A stretch of 6,230 nt of DNA, from NCBI GenBank assembly GCA_014379665.1, contig JACMLK010000180.1, forward strand, positions 1-6,230, given 5' to 3'. This stretch comes from Saprospiraceae bacterium. Lineage in GTDB: Bacteria; Bacteroidota; Bacteroidia; Chitinophagales; Saprospiraceae. The notes beneath the pieces were generated by a model that saw only the letters and a list, made by a program, of their open reading frames with translations, did not search any database and was not told the DNA's origin. The translations under genes and the position numbers were made by a program. Positions 1-5,799 of this stretch are shown here, piece by piece. Numbering within the stretch: position 1 is the first letter of the stretch; each line of letters opens with the position of its first letter.

Positions 1-150
1 CACTAAAGCACCATAAAAATTCTTATCCGCATATTCCTTTTCAGCTTCCTTAATAAATTGACCTTTACTGGGTGACTGTGACCGGAGGTCAATGCAAGAC
101 ACCACAATAATCAGGGTTAAAAGTATGATATGTTTCATTTTGTTATTCAT
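1..150 (-). CDS. N-terminal fragment of an exported TPR-like protein (probable OmpA/TPR partner of PorP/SprF)
   Basis: Reading leftward from an ATG at 148-150, the frame stays open for 50 codons to the window edge, so only the N-terminus is present. A second in-frame ATG at 136-138 (residue 5, MKHIILL) is an equally good start. Residues 6-18 form a basic-then-hydrophobic signal peptide ending in VVSC, which fits a lipobox with Cys19 as the lipidated residue; signal peptidase I cleavage near RSQ (23-25) is the alternative. Residues 30-50 (GQFIKEAEKEY, then ADKNFYGALV) look like the first helices of a tetratricopeptide repeat. The gene starts 12 bp after the PorP/SprF stop, so the two are almost certainly co-transcribed. 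In Bacteroidota, PorP/SprF genes are often followed by TPR-PD40-OmpA proteins anchored to peptidoglycan. That identity is inferred from this context, because the diagnostic C-terminal domain lies outside the window. Confidence 0.6.
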   Translation of the reverse strand, partial: MNNKMKHIILLTLIIVVSCIDLRSQSPSKGQFIKEAEKEYADKNFYGALV

Positions 151-162
151 CAGATCTACGGT

Positions 163-1188
163 TTAATATATTGGACACACTTTAGCCTGTCTCAATGGTT
201 TAACATTTGCAATAATGTATCTGACATGAATTTCAGGACCGCCTTTATTTGACCTTAGTATATCATTAAAATCATTTGTGTCAATATCATAGCTCAAACT
301 GGCATACATGTTATTGTACTGAATCGCCAACGTTGGGATGAATGACTTTGCAGTCCTGTATCCCAGTCCGGCATGAACCTGAATTTCTTTTCCTCTTTTC
401 TGATTGAGATACATTATACCCAATCCTCCGATCAGCGTTTCTTTATAGGCACCCTGAATCTGATGTAAACCATGTAATTGAATATCAAACTTATTTGCAA
501 TTTTAATATTCCCAATAGCAGATAATGAAATCCGTGCCGGCAGATTGACACTATCAGCTCCATAAAACGATTGGTTAGGACTTAAGAGATGAAGGATTGA
601 CCCTCCCGCATCGACATGCGTTCTGCTATCTTTTTGATATCTGTAATTTATTCCTGCCCCTGTTTCAAAAAAGTTTATTCTTTCCAGATCACTGAATGAC
701 TCTCCTGTTGGCAGGGAGCCATTAAAAACTTCCCCATCCCATTGTTTGTCCCACGTAAGCGTTTGACTATTGAAACCTCTGGAAGCAAAACCAAGTACTA
801 ATCCGCCACTAACTATATGATTTGCAGTAAGTATCCGGTGATACGCACCACTAACATTTAAAGACGTCAGATTAAGTCTTGAATCTCCCTGTCTGTCGTG
901 ATTTAAAATTGCTCCGGCTCCAATAAAATGCTTATCATTATTTTTAAAATAAAACTGTCTGTCATAGGATCCACTTAATGTAAACCATGGAACCGGTACA
1001 AATCTCCACTGATCCCGCAGTGATAAGCTAAATCTGTGATCACCATTAAAAACCCCGGTCAATGCCGGATTAATGTTTTGGGGAGAATTATAAAACTGGC
1101 TAAAATGCAGATCCTGAGCATCCATTCTCAAAAAAGAGAGAAAAAACATGGCCACAACCGCAATTTTATTATAATTTATTGTTTTCAA
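163..1188 (-). CDS. PorP/SprF family type IX secretion system outer-membrane protein
   Basis: This is a complete outer-membrane beta-barrel protein of the PorP/SprF family, whose members work with the type IX secretion and gliding machinery, often as partners of particular secreted type-B adhesins. From the TTG at 1186-1188 the product is 341 residues, a normal family length. It begins with a signal peptide (Lys2, Lys8, hydrophobic AVVAMFFLSFL, cleavage near MDAQ at 22-25). The mature start carries the family hallmark: FSQFY (29-33), then NPALTG (40-45) and RDQW (58-61). The rest is alternating Gly/aromatic beta-strand sequence, and the C-terminus is KVCPIY, a Cys-Pro ending common in the family. 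The start is uncertain. The frame extends to another TTG at 1246-1248, which would put 20 extra residues before the signal peptide, and the first in-frame ATG is at 1147-1149, inside the hydrophobic core. The family call is firm; which secreted protein it serves is unknown. Confidence 0.9.
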   Translation of the reverse strand: MKTINYNKIAVVAMFFLSFLRMDAQDLHFSQFYNSPQNINPALTGVFNGDHRFSLSLRDQWRFVPVPWFTLSGSYDRQFYFKNNDKHFIGAGAILNHDRQGDSRLNLTSLNVSGAYHRILTANHIVSGGLVLGFASRGFNSQTLTWDKQWDGEVFNGSLPTGESFSDLERINFFETGAGINYRYQKDSRTHVDAGGSILHLLSPNQSFYGADSVNLPARISLSAIGNIKIANKFDIQLHGLHQIQGAYKETLIGGLGIMYLNQKRGKEIQVHAGLGYRTAKSFIPTLAIQYNNMYASLSYDIDTNDFNDILRSNKGGPEIHVRYIIANVKPLRQAKVCPIY

Positions 1189-1328
1189 ATCTGGAAGATT
1201 TAATATATTATGATTAATAATTGATCGTAAATCATTGTTATACAACAATTTATTGTAATATTATTCCCATTGCATTTCAGGTATGAAGTATACTGCAAAA
1301 ACCGTACTAAAAACTTAACTCTCTTCTT
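1189..1328. other. Spacer between the CoA-transferase and porP/sprF genes
   Basis: This is an AT-rich stretch between two genes that both point leftward. It must hold the 3' end of the CoA-transferase message and probably the promoter of the PorP/SprF unit. On the minus strand I see no clean TAnnTTTG box with a properly spaced TTTG. A TTTTTG occurs near 1279-1284, but nothing convincing follows it about 20 bp on. I see no strong hairpin with a T-tract either. Part of it (1189-1248) would be coding if the upstream TTG of PorP/SprF were used. Confidence 0.4.
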
Positions 1329-2411
1329 TTAGGTAATTTTAAAAGCAATATGACTTACGGAAGTTACATCAATATTGTCTACAGTATATTTTTTGGTCAT
1401 TTTAAGTGCGTCTACATCATTAAACACCTGGTCAAGGTTTTTGATTGCACAAAACGGGATTTTTTCTTTCATCATCATTACGCTGATGTCGTCTAAGGAA
1501 AACGACCTGAATTTTTTCCTCAGAATCTGTTGCAATAATTTCCTGTATTTAACTCTTTCATTATTTCTTTCAAAAGTAGGGTATTTTTCAATTGGTAAAT
1601 TCAGGGTAAACCATAGTTTATTGAATTGTGCGTCACTTCCGACAGCCAATATAAACTTAATTCCATATTTATCAGTAAACTGATCTCCATATGGGGCTAT
1701 ATTGGGATGCAAAGTTCCCAATGGTTTTGGGATATAGCCGGCCATAAGATAATTGGAAGCCTGATTTACAAGAGCAGAAAGTGCGCTGTCGTATAAAGAA
1801 ACATGTACAATGCTGCCCGCTCCGGAGGTAGTTTTTTTCCACATGGCTATGAGAATGGCTTCTTTCAATTGATGTGCTGCGATAATATCTATCAATGCTA
1901 CCGGGAGTTTTGACAAATGGTTATCATCAGTTCCTGTCATGGATATCCATCCTGTTTCCCCTTGCATGACCAGATCATAGCCTGGTCTTTGATCTTCAAA
2001 ATTATATGCACTTAACTGCCCTATGATCAGTTGAGGATATTTTTTATGCAAATCATCAGGTAATACGCCTAATTTTTCTGCAACAGATTTTTGAAAATTA
2101 GATATCAGGATGTCACTTTTGAGTATATATTGATGTAATCTCACTCTGTCTTCTATTGCATTCAAATCCAGATGAACTTCCTGCTTTCCATAATTGGCAC
2201 TAAAATAATAAGCAGAATATGGCTCATCAGGGGATTCTGCAGGTAATTTCCATTGGCGGGTTACGTCGCCTCCCGTTAGTTTATTTTCAATTTTGATAAC
2301 CTCTGCGCCCAACTCTGCGAAGAATGAACCAGCTAATGGACCGGCCAGGACGCTAGATATATCCAGTACCCTGATATTTTTAAATGGAAGATCATTTTTT
2401 AAATCCTGCAT
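1329..2411 (-). CDS. Family III CoA-transferase (CaiB/BaiF/Frc type)
   Basis: This is a cytoplasmic enzyme predicted to move coenzyme A between carboxylic acids through an aspartyl-CoA intermediate. Its substrate cannot be read from sequence. From the ATG at 2409-2411 it has 360 residues. The N-terminal Rossmann-like CoA-binding part shows VLDISSVLAGP (15-25) and AEVIKIE (36-42). The catalytic aspartate should be Asp146 in RPGYD, followed by the family's glycine-rich turn GETGWISMTG. PVALIDIIAAHQL (170-182) and GTLHPNIAPYG (232-242) are further family blocks. The protein ends in AFKIT, shorter at the C-terminus than proteobacterial members, which usually carry a further LGEHT-like segment. 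The codons beyond the stop do not restore that segment, so the end looks natural. The frame is open back to a GTG at 2490-2492, but that stretch lies inside the dehydrogenase gene and is not conserved-looking. The ATG 7 bp after that gene's stop is preferred and suggests translational coupling. Confidence 0.88.
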   Translation of the reverse strand: MQDLKNDLPFKNIRVLDISSVLAGPLAGSFFAELGAEVIKIENKLTGGDVTRQWKLPAESPDEPYSAYYFSANYGKQEVHLDLNAIEDRVRLHQYILKSDILISNFQKSVAEKLGVLPDDLHKKYPQLIIGQLSAYNFEDQRPGYDLVMQGETGWISMTGTDDNHLSKLPVALIDIIAAHQLKEAILIAMWKKTTSGAGSIVHVSLYDSALSALVNQASNYLMAGYIPKPLGTLHPNIAPYGDQFTDKYGIKFILAVGSDAQFNKLWFTLNLPIEKYPTFERNNERVKYRKLLQQILRKKFRSFSLDDISVMMMKEKIPFCAIKNLDQVFNDVDALKMTKKYTVDNIDVTSVSHIAFKIT

Positions 2412-2418
2412 GTCAGAT

Positions 2419-3318
2419 TTAGCATTTACTAAATTTTGGAGAGACAGGATATTCTTTCGAACCGATAGCATAGGAGTAAAATCCTTCACCACTTTTTCTT
2501 CCTAATTTTCCTGCAGTGACCATATTTACCAATAATGGACAGGGGGCATATTTGGGGTTGCCAAATCCTTCATACAATATATTAAGGATTGCCAGACAAA
2601 CATCCAACCCAATAAAATCTGCAAGTTCCAATGGTCCCATGAGGTGTGCCATACCCAATTTCATAACAGTATCAATTTCAGTTACACCTGCTACACCTTC
2701 AAATAAGGTGTACATCGCCTCATTGATCATAGGCATGAGGATACGATTGGCGACAAAACCCGGATAATCATTTACTTCAACCGGAACTTTCTTCAAAGTT
2801 GCCGACAATTTCATAATAAGATTACATACTTCTGATGATGTAGAATATCCTCTGATGACTTCAACCAATTTCATCACCGGCACAGGATTCATGAAGTGCA
2901 TTCCGATTACTTTTTCAGGTCTCGAAGTGATGCCGGCTATTTTAGTGATGGAAATTGATGATGTGTTTGTAGCCAGAATACAATGTTCCGTTGCATGCTG
3001 GTCCATTTCCTTAAAAATATTCATTTTTAATTCAATGTTTTCAGTAGCTGCTTCTATGATGAGGTGGGCATTTTTAACACTTTCGGGTATAGATGTGGAA
3101 ATTCTTATATTTAAAAGGAACTTTTCTATGTCATCTTCTTTGATTAAATTCTTTTTATGCATTCTTTCCAAATTTGCCTTAATCGTTTGCATGGCTTTGG
3201 TCAATGCAATGTCCGACACATCACATAAAGTAACACCGAAATGCTCAGACGCGAATATCTGAGCTATACCATTCCCCATGGTCCCAGCCCCAATTACGGT
3301 CACATTTTTTATCTCCAT
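2419..3318 (-). CDS. 3-hydroxyacyl-CoA (3-hydroxybutyryl-CoA) dehydrogenase
   Basis: This is an NAD(P)-dependent dehydrogenase that interconverts 3-hydroxyacyl-CoA and 3-oxoacyl-CoA, in beta-oxidation or in the reverse direction toward butyryl-CoA. The 299-residue product is a stand-alone enzyme of the Hbd/PaaH type, not fused to an enoyl-CoA hydratase. The N-terminal Rossmann fold starts at once with VTVIGAGTMGNGIAQ (6-20), with Asp33 ending the second strand. All four active-site residues can be placed by family alignment: Ser120 in NTSS, His141 in MHFMNPVPV, Glu153 in KLVEV, and Asn191 in PGFVANR. The C-terminal helical domain includes GPLELADFIGLD (228-239) and the typical near-terminal GRKSGEGFYSY (273-283). 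Sixteen further residues follow that motif, slightly more than usual. The start ATG puts the dinucleotide-binding strand at the expected position. It is the first gene of a leftward operon with the CoA-transferase and is divergent from the sugar kinase. Gene names in use include hbd, paaH and fadB2; the physiological pathway is not decided here. Confidence 0.93.
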   Translation of the reverse strand: MEIKNVTVIGAGTMGNGIAQIFASEHFGVTLCDVSDIALTKAMQTIKANLERMHKKNLIKEDDIEKFLLNIRISTSIPESVKNAHLIIEAATENIELKMNIFKEMDQHATEHCILATNTSSISITKIAGITSRPEKVIGMHFMNPVPVMKLVEVIRGYSTSSEVCNLIMKLSATLKKVPVEVNDYPGFVANRILMPMINEAMYTLFEGVAGVTEIDTVMKLGMAHLMGPLELADFIGLDVCLAILNILYEGFGNPKYAPCPLLVNMVTAGKLGRKSGEGFYSYAIGSKEYPVSPKFSKC

Positions 3319-3360
3319 ATCAGATTGATTTTTAAATCACAACAAAAATGTAAATATAAT

Positions 3361-3391
3361 CAAATTGTACTTTTGTTAAACCGGAAGCAAG
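3361..3391 (-). promoter_or_regulatory. Possible promoter for the dehydrogenase/CoA-transferase operon
   Basis: Read on the minus strand, CTTG (3388-3391) is followed after 18 bp by TACAATTTG (3361-3369). This resembles the Bacteroidota -33 (TTTG) and -7 (TAnnTTTG) elements, except that the -7 box has one extra base. It would give a leader of roughly 35 nt. A second -7-like box, TACATTTT (3345-3352 on the minus strand), lies closer to the gene but has no TTTG at a proper distance. The choice between them is uncertain. Confidence 0.3.
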
Positions 3392-3406
3392 GGTATATAA
3401 AAATGA

Positions 3407-3438
3407 TTTAATAAATAAAGGTATTTAAGTTACATTTG
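3407..3438 (+). promoter_or_regulatory. Bacteroidota-type promoter for the sugar kinase-pfkA operon
   Basis: TACATTTG at 3431-3438 matches the Bacteroidota primary-sigma -7 consensus TAnnTTTG at every fixed position. A TTTA (3407-3410), three of four bases of the -33 TTTG, lies 20 bp upstream, a spacing in the accepted range. Transcription would start near 3445 and leave a leader of about 30 nt before the kinase ATG at 3476. No ribosome-binding site is visible in that leader, which is usual for the phylum. Confidence 0.5.
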
Positions 3439-3475
3439 CACCGTAAATTCTGAATAGTTTTTAACAAAGGTATGT

Positions 3476-4318
3476 ATGTTTTTAATTGTTGAAAGTGGGT
3501 CTACTAAAGCAGATTGGGTTGTAGTTAATGACAATTTTACCACATTGTTTTTTAAAACAGATGGTATCAATCCTGCCACACAGTCAGATCTGCTCAACCT
3601 GAATACACAGGTTGAATTGCTTGAAATAATAAGAAAAGCAAGTGAAATATTTTTTTACGGCGCGGGTATTAATGATTCGGTAAGTTCTGGCAGAATAAAT
3701 GCCTGGCTGAGCAATTTTGGTTTCAAAGGCAAACTGGTAGTAGCTGAAGATATGATAGCAGCAGCCAGGGCATGTTGCGGGGATAAAAACGGGATTGTTT
3801 GCATTCTGGGCACAGGATCAAATTCATGTGTGTATGATGGTCAGAAGATTTTGCGAAAAATACCAACCTTAGGTTATATATTCAGTGATGAAGGTGGAGG
3901 CACTGCCATCGGAAAAGAAATACTCAAAGCATACTTTTATGGTACTATGCCTGACAAAGAATTGGCATTATTCAGTTCAAACTTTTCAGTAACAAAAGAA
4001 CAACTTGTGGAGAAAGTTTACCGTTCTTCGGAGGGGAACAGATATGTAGCTTCCTTCGCTCAGTTTCTGATGCTGACGGACGGCGAGTGGAAAATAAAAT
4101 TATTAAAAAAACAGTTTAGAGAATTTATTGAATTAAGAATACTTTTGTATCCTGAACACCGATCATATAAATTAAAATTTGTAGGTTCTATCGCACATTT
4201 TCACAGATCATATCTGGAAGAAGTACTGGCTGAATATGGTCTGGTTGCGGATGAAGTCATTCAACAACCTATATATAAACTGATAGATTTTCATTTAAAA
4301 CATCAAATAAATGAGTAG
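3476..4318 (+). CDS. BadF/BadG/BcrA/BcrD-family sugar kinase, N-acetylglucosamine kinase-like
   Basis: This 280-residue cytoplasmic protein of the actin/hexokinase/Hsp70 (ASKHA) ATPase fold most resembles the short bacterial N-acetylglucosamine kinase-like proteins in the BadF/BadG group. The likely reaction is ATP-dependent phosphorylation of an amino sugar (GlcNAc, MurNAc or glucosamine); which one is not determined. Visible motifs in order are the phosphate-1 loop ESGSTKADW (6-14), the likely catalytic base Asp92 in AEDMIAAARA, the phosphate-2 loop ILGTGSNS (110-117), the hinge segment GYIFSDEGGGTAIGKE (133-148), and the adenosine-side motif FVGSIAHFHRSYL (235-247). The usual first-strand acidic residue is Glu6 instead of Asp. 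It lacks the iron-sulfur cysteines of benzoyl-CoA reductase activators, so that role is unlikely. The ATG at 3476 is preferred; an ATG four bases earlier is out of frame. Its last codons overlap the start of pfkA by 8 bp, which implies coupled translation. Confidence 0.85.
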   Translation: MFLIVESGSTKADWVVVNDNFTTLFFKTDGINPATQSDLLNLNTQVELLEIIRKASEIFFYGAGINDSVSSGRINAWLSNFGFKGKLVVAEDMIAAARACCGDKNGIVCILGTGSNSCVYDGQKILRKIPTLGYIFSDEGGGTAIGKEILKAYFYGTMPDKELALFSSNFSVTKEQLVEKVYRSSEGNRYVASFAQFLMLTDGEWKIKLLKKQFREFIELRILLYPEHRSYKLKFVGSIAHFHRSYLEEVLAEYGLVADEVIQQPIYKLIDFHLKHQINE

Positions 4319-5291
4319 TGTAAAGAAAATAGCTGTTTTTACCTCAGGCGGGGATGCTCCCGGGATGAATGCTGCAATAAGGGCTGTTGTCAGAACTGCC
4401 GTTTATCATGATCTTCACGTGTATGGTATATACAGAGGATATGATGGAATGGTGACTGGTGATATAAAACGCCTGGAAGTAGGAGATGTGGCCAATATTA
4501 TACAAAGAGGCGGAACCATGCTAAAAACAGCCCGAAGCGAAGCATTCCGGACACCGGAGGGGAGAAAACAGGCTTATGAATCACTGATCGCACATGATAT
4601 TGATGGTGTGGTAGCCATCGGTGGTGATGGCACCTATACCGGTGCAGACATTTTCAGTAAAGAATATAAGATACCCTTTGTGGGATTGCCCGGCACCATT
4701 GACAATGATATATATGGCACTGATTACTCGATTGGTTTTGATACTGCAATCAACACAGCGATAGAAGCTGTGGATAAAATCAGAGATACCGCAGACTCTC
4801 ATAACAGGTTGTTTTTTGTGGAAGTGATGGGAAGACATGCCGGGTTTATTGCTTTGCATACCGGAATAGGAAGTGGTGCAGGTGCTATATTCCTGCCGGA
4901 AACGGACACCTCTATTGAAGAACTTTCAGACATACTGAAGAAATCAGCAAAAAGACAAAAACTTTTCAATCTGGTAATCGTAGCTGAAGGTAATCAAAAC
5001 GGAGATGCCAATACCCTTGCAAAACAAATAAAAAAAGGCAATCCCGAATATGATGTAAAAGTTACCATTATTGGTCATCTCCAAAGAGGCGGTTCACCTA
5101 CTGCAATGGATCGGGTTCTTGCCAGCAGAATGGGCCATTCAGCCGTACAGTCACTCCTTAGAGGTGAATCAGGTGTGGCCCTCGGAATTATCAATGATAA
5201 AATCACCTTTACCCCTTTCATGGAAGCCGTATCAAAAACAAAACATCTGAATAAGGATTTGGTTAGAATGGCTGAAATACTTGCGATGTAG
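4311..5291 (+). CDS. pfkA: ATP-dependent 6-phosphofructokinase
   Basis: This enzyme phosphorylates fructose 6-phosphate to fructose 1,6-bisphosphate, the committed step of glycolysis, in the cytoplasm. The 326 residues match the usual ~320 of bacterial homotetrameric PfkA. Motifs are the N-terminal ATP loop TSGGDAPGMNAAIRAVVR (11-28), GGDGTYTG (104-111), the catalytic loop PGTIDND (127-133) with general base Asp131, the substrate-binding MGRHAGF (173-179), and GHLQRGGSP (255-263) with the fructose-6-phosphate-binding His/Arg. Gly107 (in GGDGT) and Gly128 (in PGTIDND) mark the ATP-using form; pyrophosphate-dependent enzymes carry Asp and Lys at these two positions. Regulation by ADP and phosphoenolpyruvate is known for the family but cannot be read here. 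Its ATG lies inside the end of the kinase gene (ATGAGTAG, 4311-4318), so both are probably made from the promoter ahead of the kinase. Confidence 0.97.
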   Translation: MSSVKKIAVFTSGGDAPGMNAAIRAVVRTAVYHDLHVYGIYRGYDGMVTGDIKRLEVGDVANIIQRGGTMLKTARSEAFRTPEGRKQAYESLIAHDIDGVVAIGGDGTYTGADIFSKEYKIPFVGLPGTIDNDIYGTDYSIGFDTAINTAIEAVDKIRDTADSHNRLFFVEVMGRHAGFIALHTGIGSGAGAIFLPETDTSIEELSDILKKSAKRQKLFNLVIVAEGNQNGDANTLAKQIKKGNPEYDVKVTIIGHLQRGGSPTAMDRVLASRMGHSAVQSLLRGESGVALGIINDKITFTPFMEAVSKTKHLNKDLVRMAEILAM

Positions 5292-5464
5292 GGTCTGCCG
5301 AAAGTCACAAAAATAAAGAATTTCAAATGATTGTGATTAGACATTAGTTATTAAATGCTCGCTTTCGCTCAAACATGAAAATTTAAACATACTCTTAATC
5401 AAAACCAGAATATTCGTGGATCAGAATTAAATTTATTTTTTTGACTTTCAGTTGACTCTATGTA
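5292..5464. other. Intergenic gap between pfkA and cutA
   Basis: This is an AT-rich non-coding gap. It contains a modest inverted repeat just after pfkA (listed separately), a small GC-rich patch GCTCGCTTTCGCTC at about 5357-5370, and a T-rich run near 5440-5451 shortly before cutA. No promoter box with both elements in register was found, although cutA probably has its own promoter here. No small protein or RNA could be supported. Confidence 0.4.
5303..5338 (+). repeat. Inverted repeat after pfkA, possible weak terminator
   Basis: AGTCACAA (5303-5310) can pair with TTGTGATT (5331-5338), an 8-bp stem with one G-U pair and a 20-nt AT-rich loop, starting 12 bp after the pfkA stop. No T-tract follows, so it is not a classical intrinsic terminator. 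The arms are oriented opposite to a CRP/FNR half-site pair (TGTGA-N6-TCACA), so it is not such an operator. Confidence 0.25.
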
Positions 5465-5782
5465 ATGAAAATAACCATCTTTTATGTTCCTTTTCCTGAT
5501 CAGGATGCTGCACTTACGGCTATTGAGATTTTACTTAAAGCAAAGTATATTGCTTGTGGAAATGTCATCGTCTCTACCAGTTTGTATCATTGGCAAGGAG
5601 AACAGTCCAAAAATAATGAGCACATTGCCATTTTGAAAACATTACCCGAAAAAAAAACCATTCTTGAAAAAAGGATTTCTGAGATCCATACGTATGATGT
5701 TCCCGCTATATTGAGTTGGGAAGCAGATGCAAATGAATCTTACTATGAATGGATGGTTGAAACTATGAAGGAAGAACCATAG
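5465..5782 (+). CDS. cutA: CutA1-family divalent-cation tolerance protein
   Basis: This is a 105-residue protein of the CutA1 family, small trimeric ferredoxin-like proteins linked genetically to copper and divalent-metal tolerance in Escherichia coli, though their molecular role is still debated. Family landmarks are present in order: the first strand ITIFYVPFPDQDAA (3-16), helix one, then AKYIACGNV (26-34) with the conserved Cys31, SLYHWQGE (39-46, matching the usual YxWxG/E turn), the strand AILKT (55-59), and HTYDVPAIL (75-83), which corresponds to the HPYEVPE segment; Tyr77 here is in the conserved position. It ends in a short helix ESYYEWMVETM (91-101). No signal peptide is seen, so it is cytoplasmic. 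An ATG at 5460-5462 is followed at once by TAA and is not a start. The gene stands alone, separated from pfkA by 173 bp and converging on the next gene. Confidence 0.93.
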   Translation: MKITIFYVPFPDQDAALTAIEILLKAKYIACGNVIVSTSLYHWQGEQSKNNEHIAILKTLPEKKTILEKRISEIHTYDVPAILSWEADANESYYEWMVETMKEEP

Positions 5783-5799
5783 CCTACCCTTGAACTCTT

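Noticed and set aside
2412..2492. N-terminal extension of the CoA-transferase from the GTG at 2490-2492
   Set aside because: The extension overlaps the dehydrogenase C-terminus and precedes the point where family similarity begins. The ATG at 2409-2411 fits both family length and spacing.
2855..3262. Open frame of 135 codons on the plus strand opposite the dehydrogenase gene
   Set aside because: It is fully antisense to a gene with intact catalytic residues, and its translation has no recognisable motifs. The same holds for the plus-strand frames at 1375-1683, 2293-2505 and 2516-2767.
3476..4318. The kinase as a benzoyl-CoA/2-hydroxyglutaryl-CoA dehydratase activator, given the nearby acyl-CoA genes
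   Set aside because: It lacks the conserved cysteines that bind the iron-sulfur cluster in those activators, and it overlaps pfkA instead of joining the acyl-CoA operon.
4581..4859. Open frame on the minus strand inside pfkA
   Set aside because: It is antisense to well-conserved pfkA motifs and has no domain signature. The minus-strand frame at 5075-5344 was rejected for the same reason.
5305..5336. TCACAA...TTGTGA as a CRP/FNR-type operator
   Set aside because: The half-sites are in the reverse order for that operator and are 20 bp apart. The site also lies after, not before, a gene.
5357..5370. GCTCGCTTTCGCTC as a hairpin or repeat element
   Set aside because: It is a short imperfect direct repeat (CGCT-TT-CGCT), not an inverted repeat, and I saw no second copy in the window.
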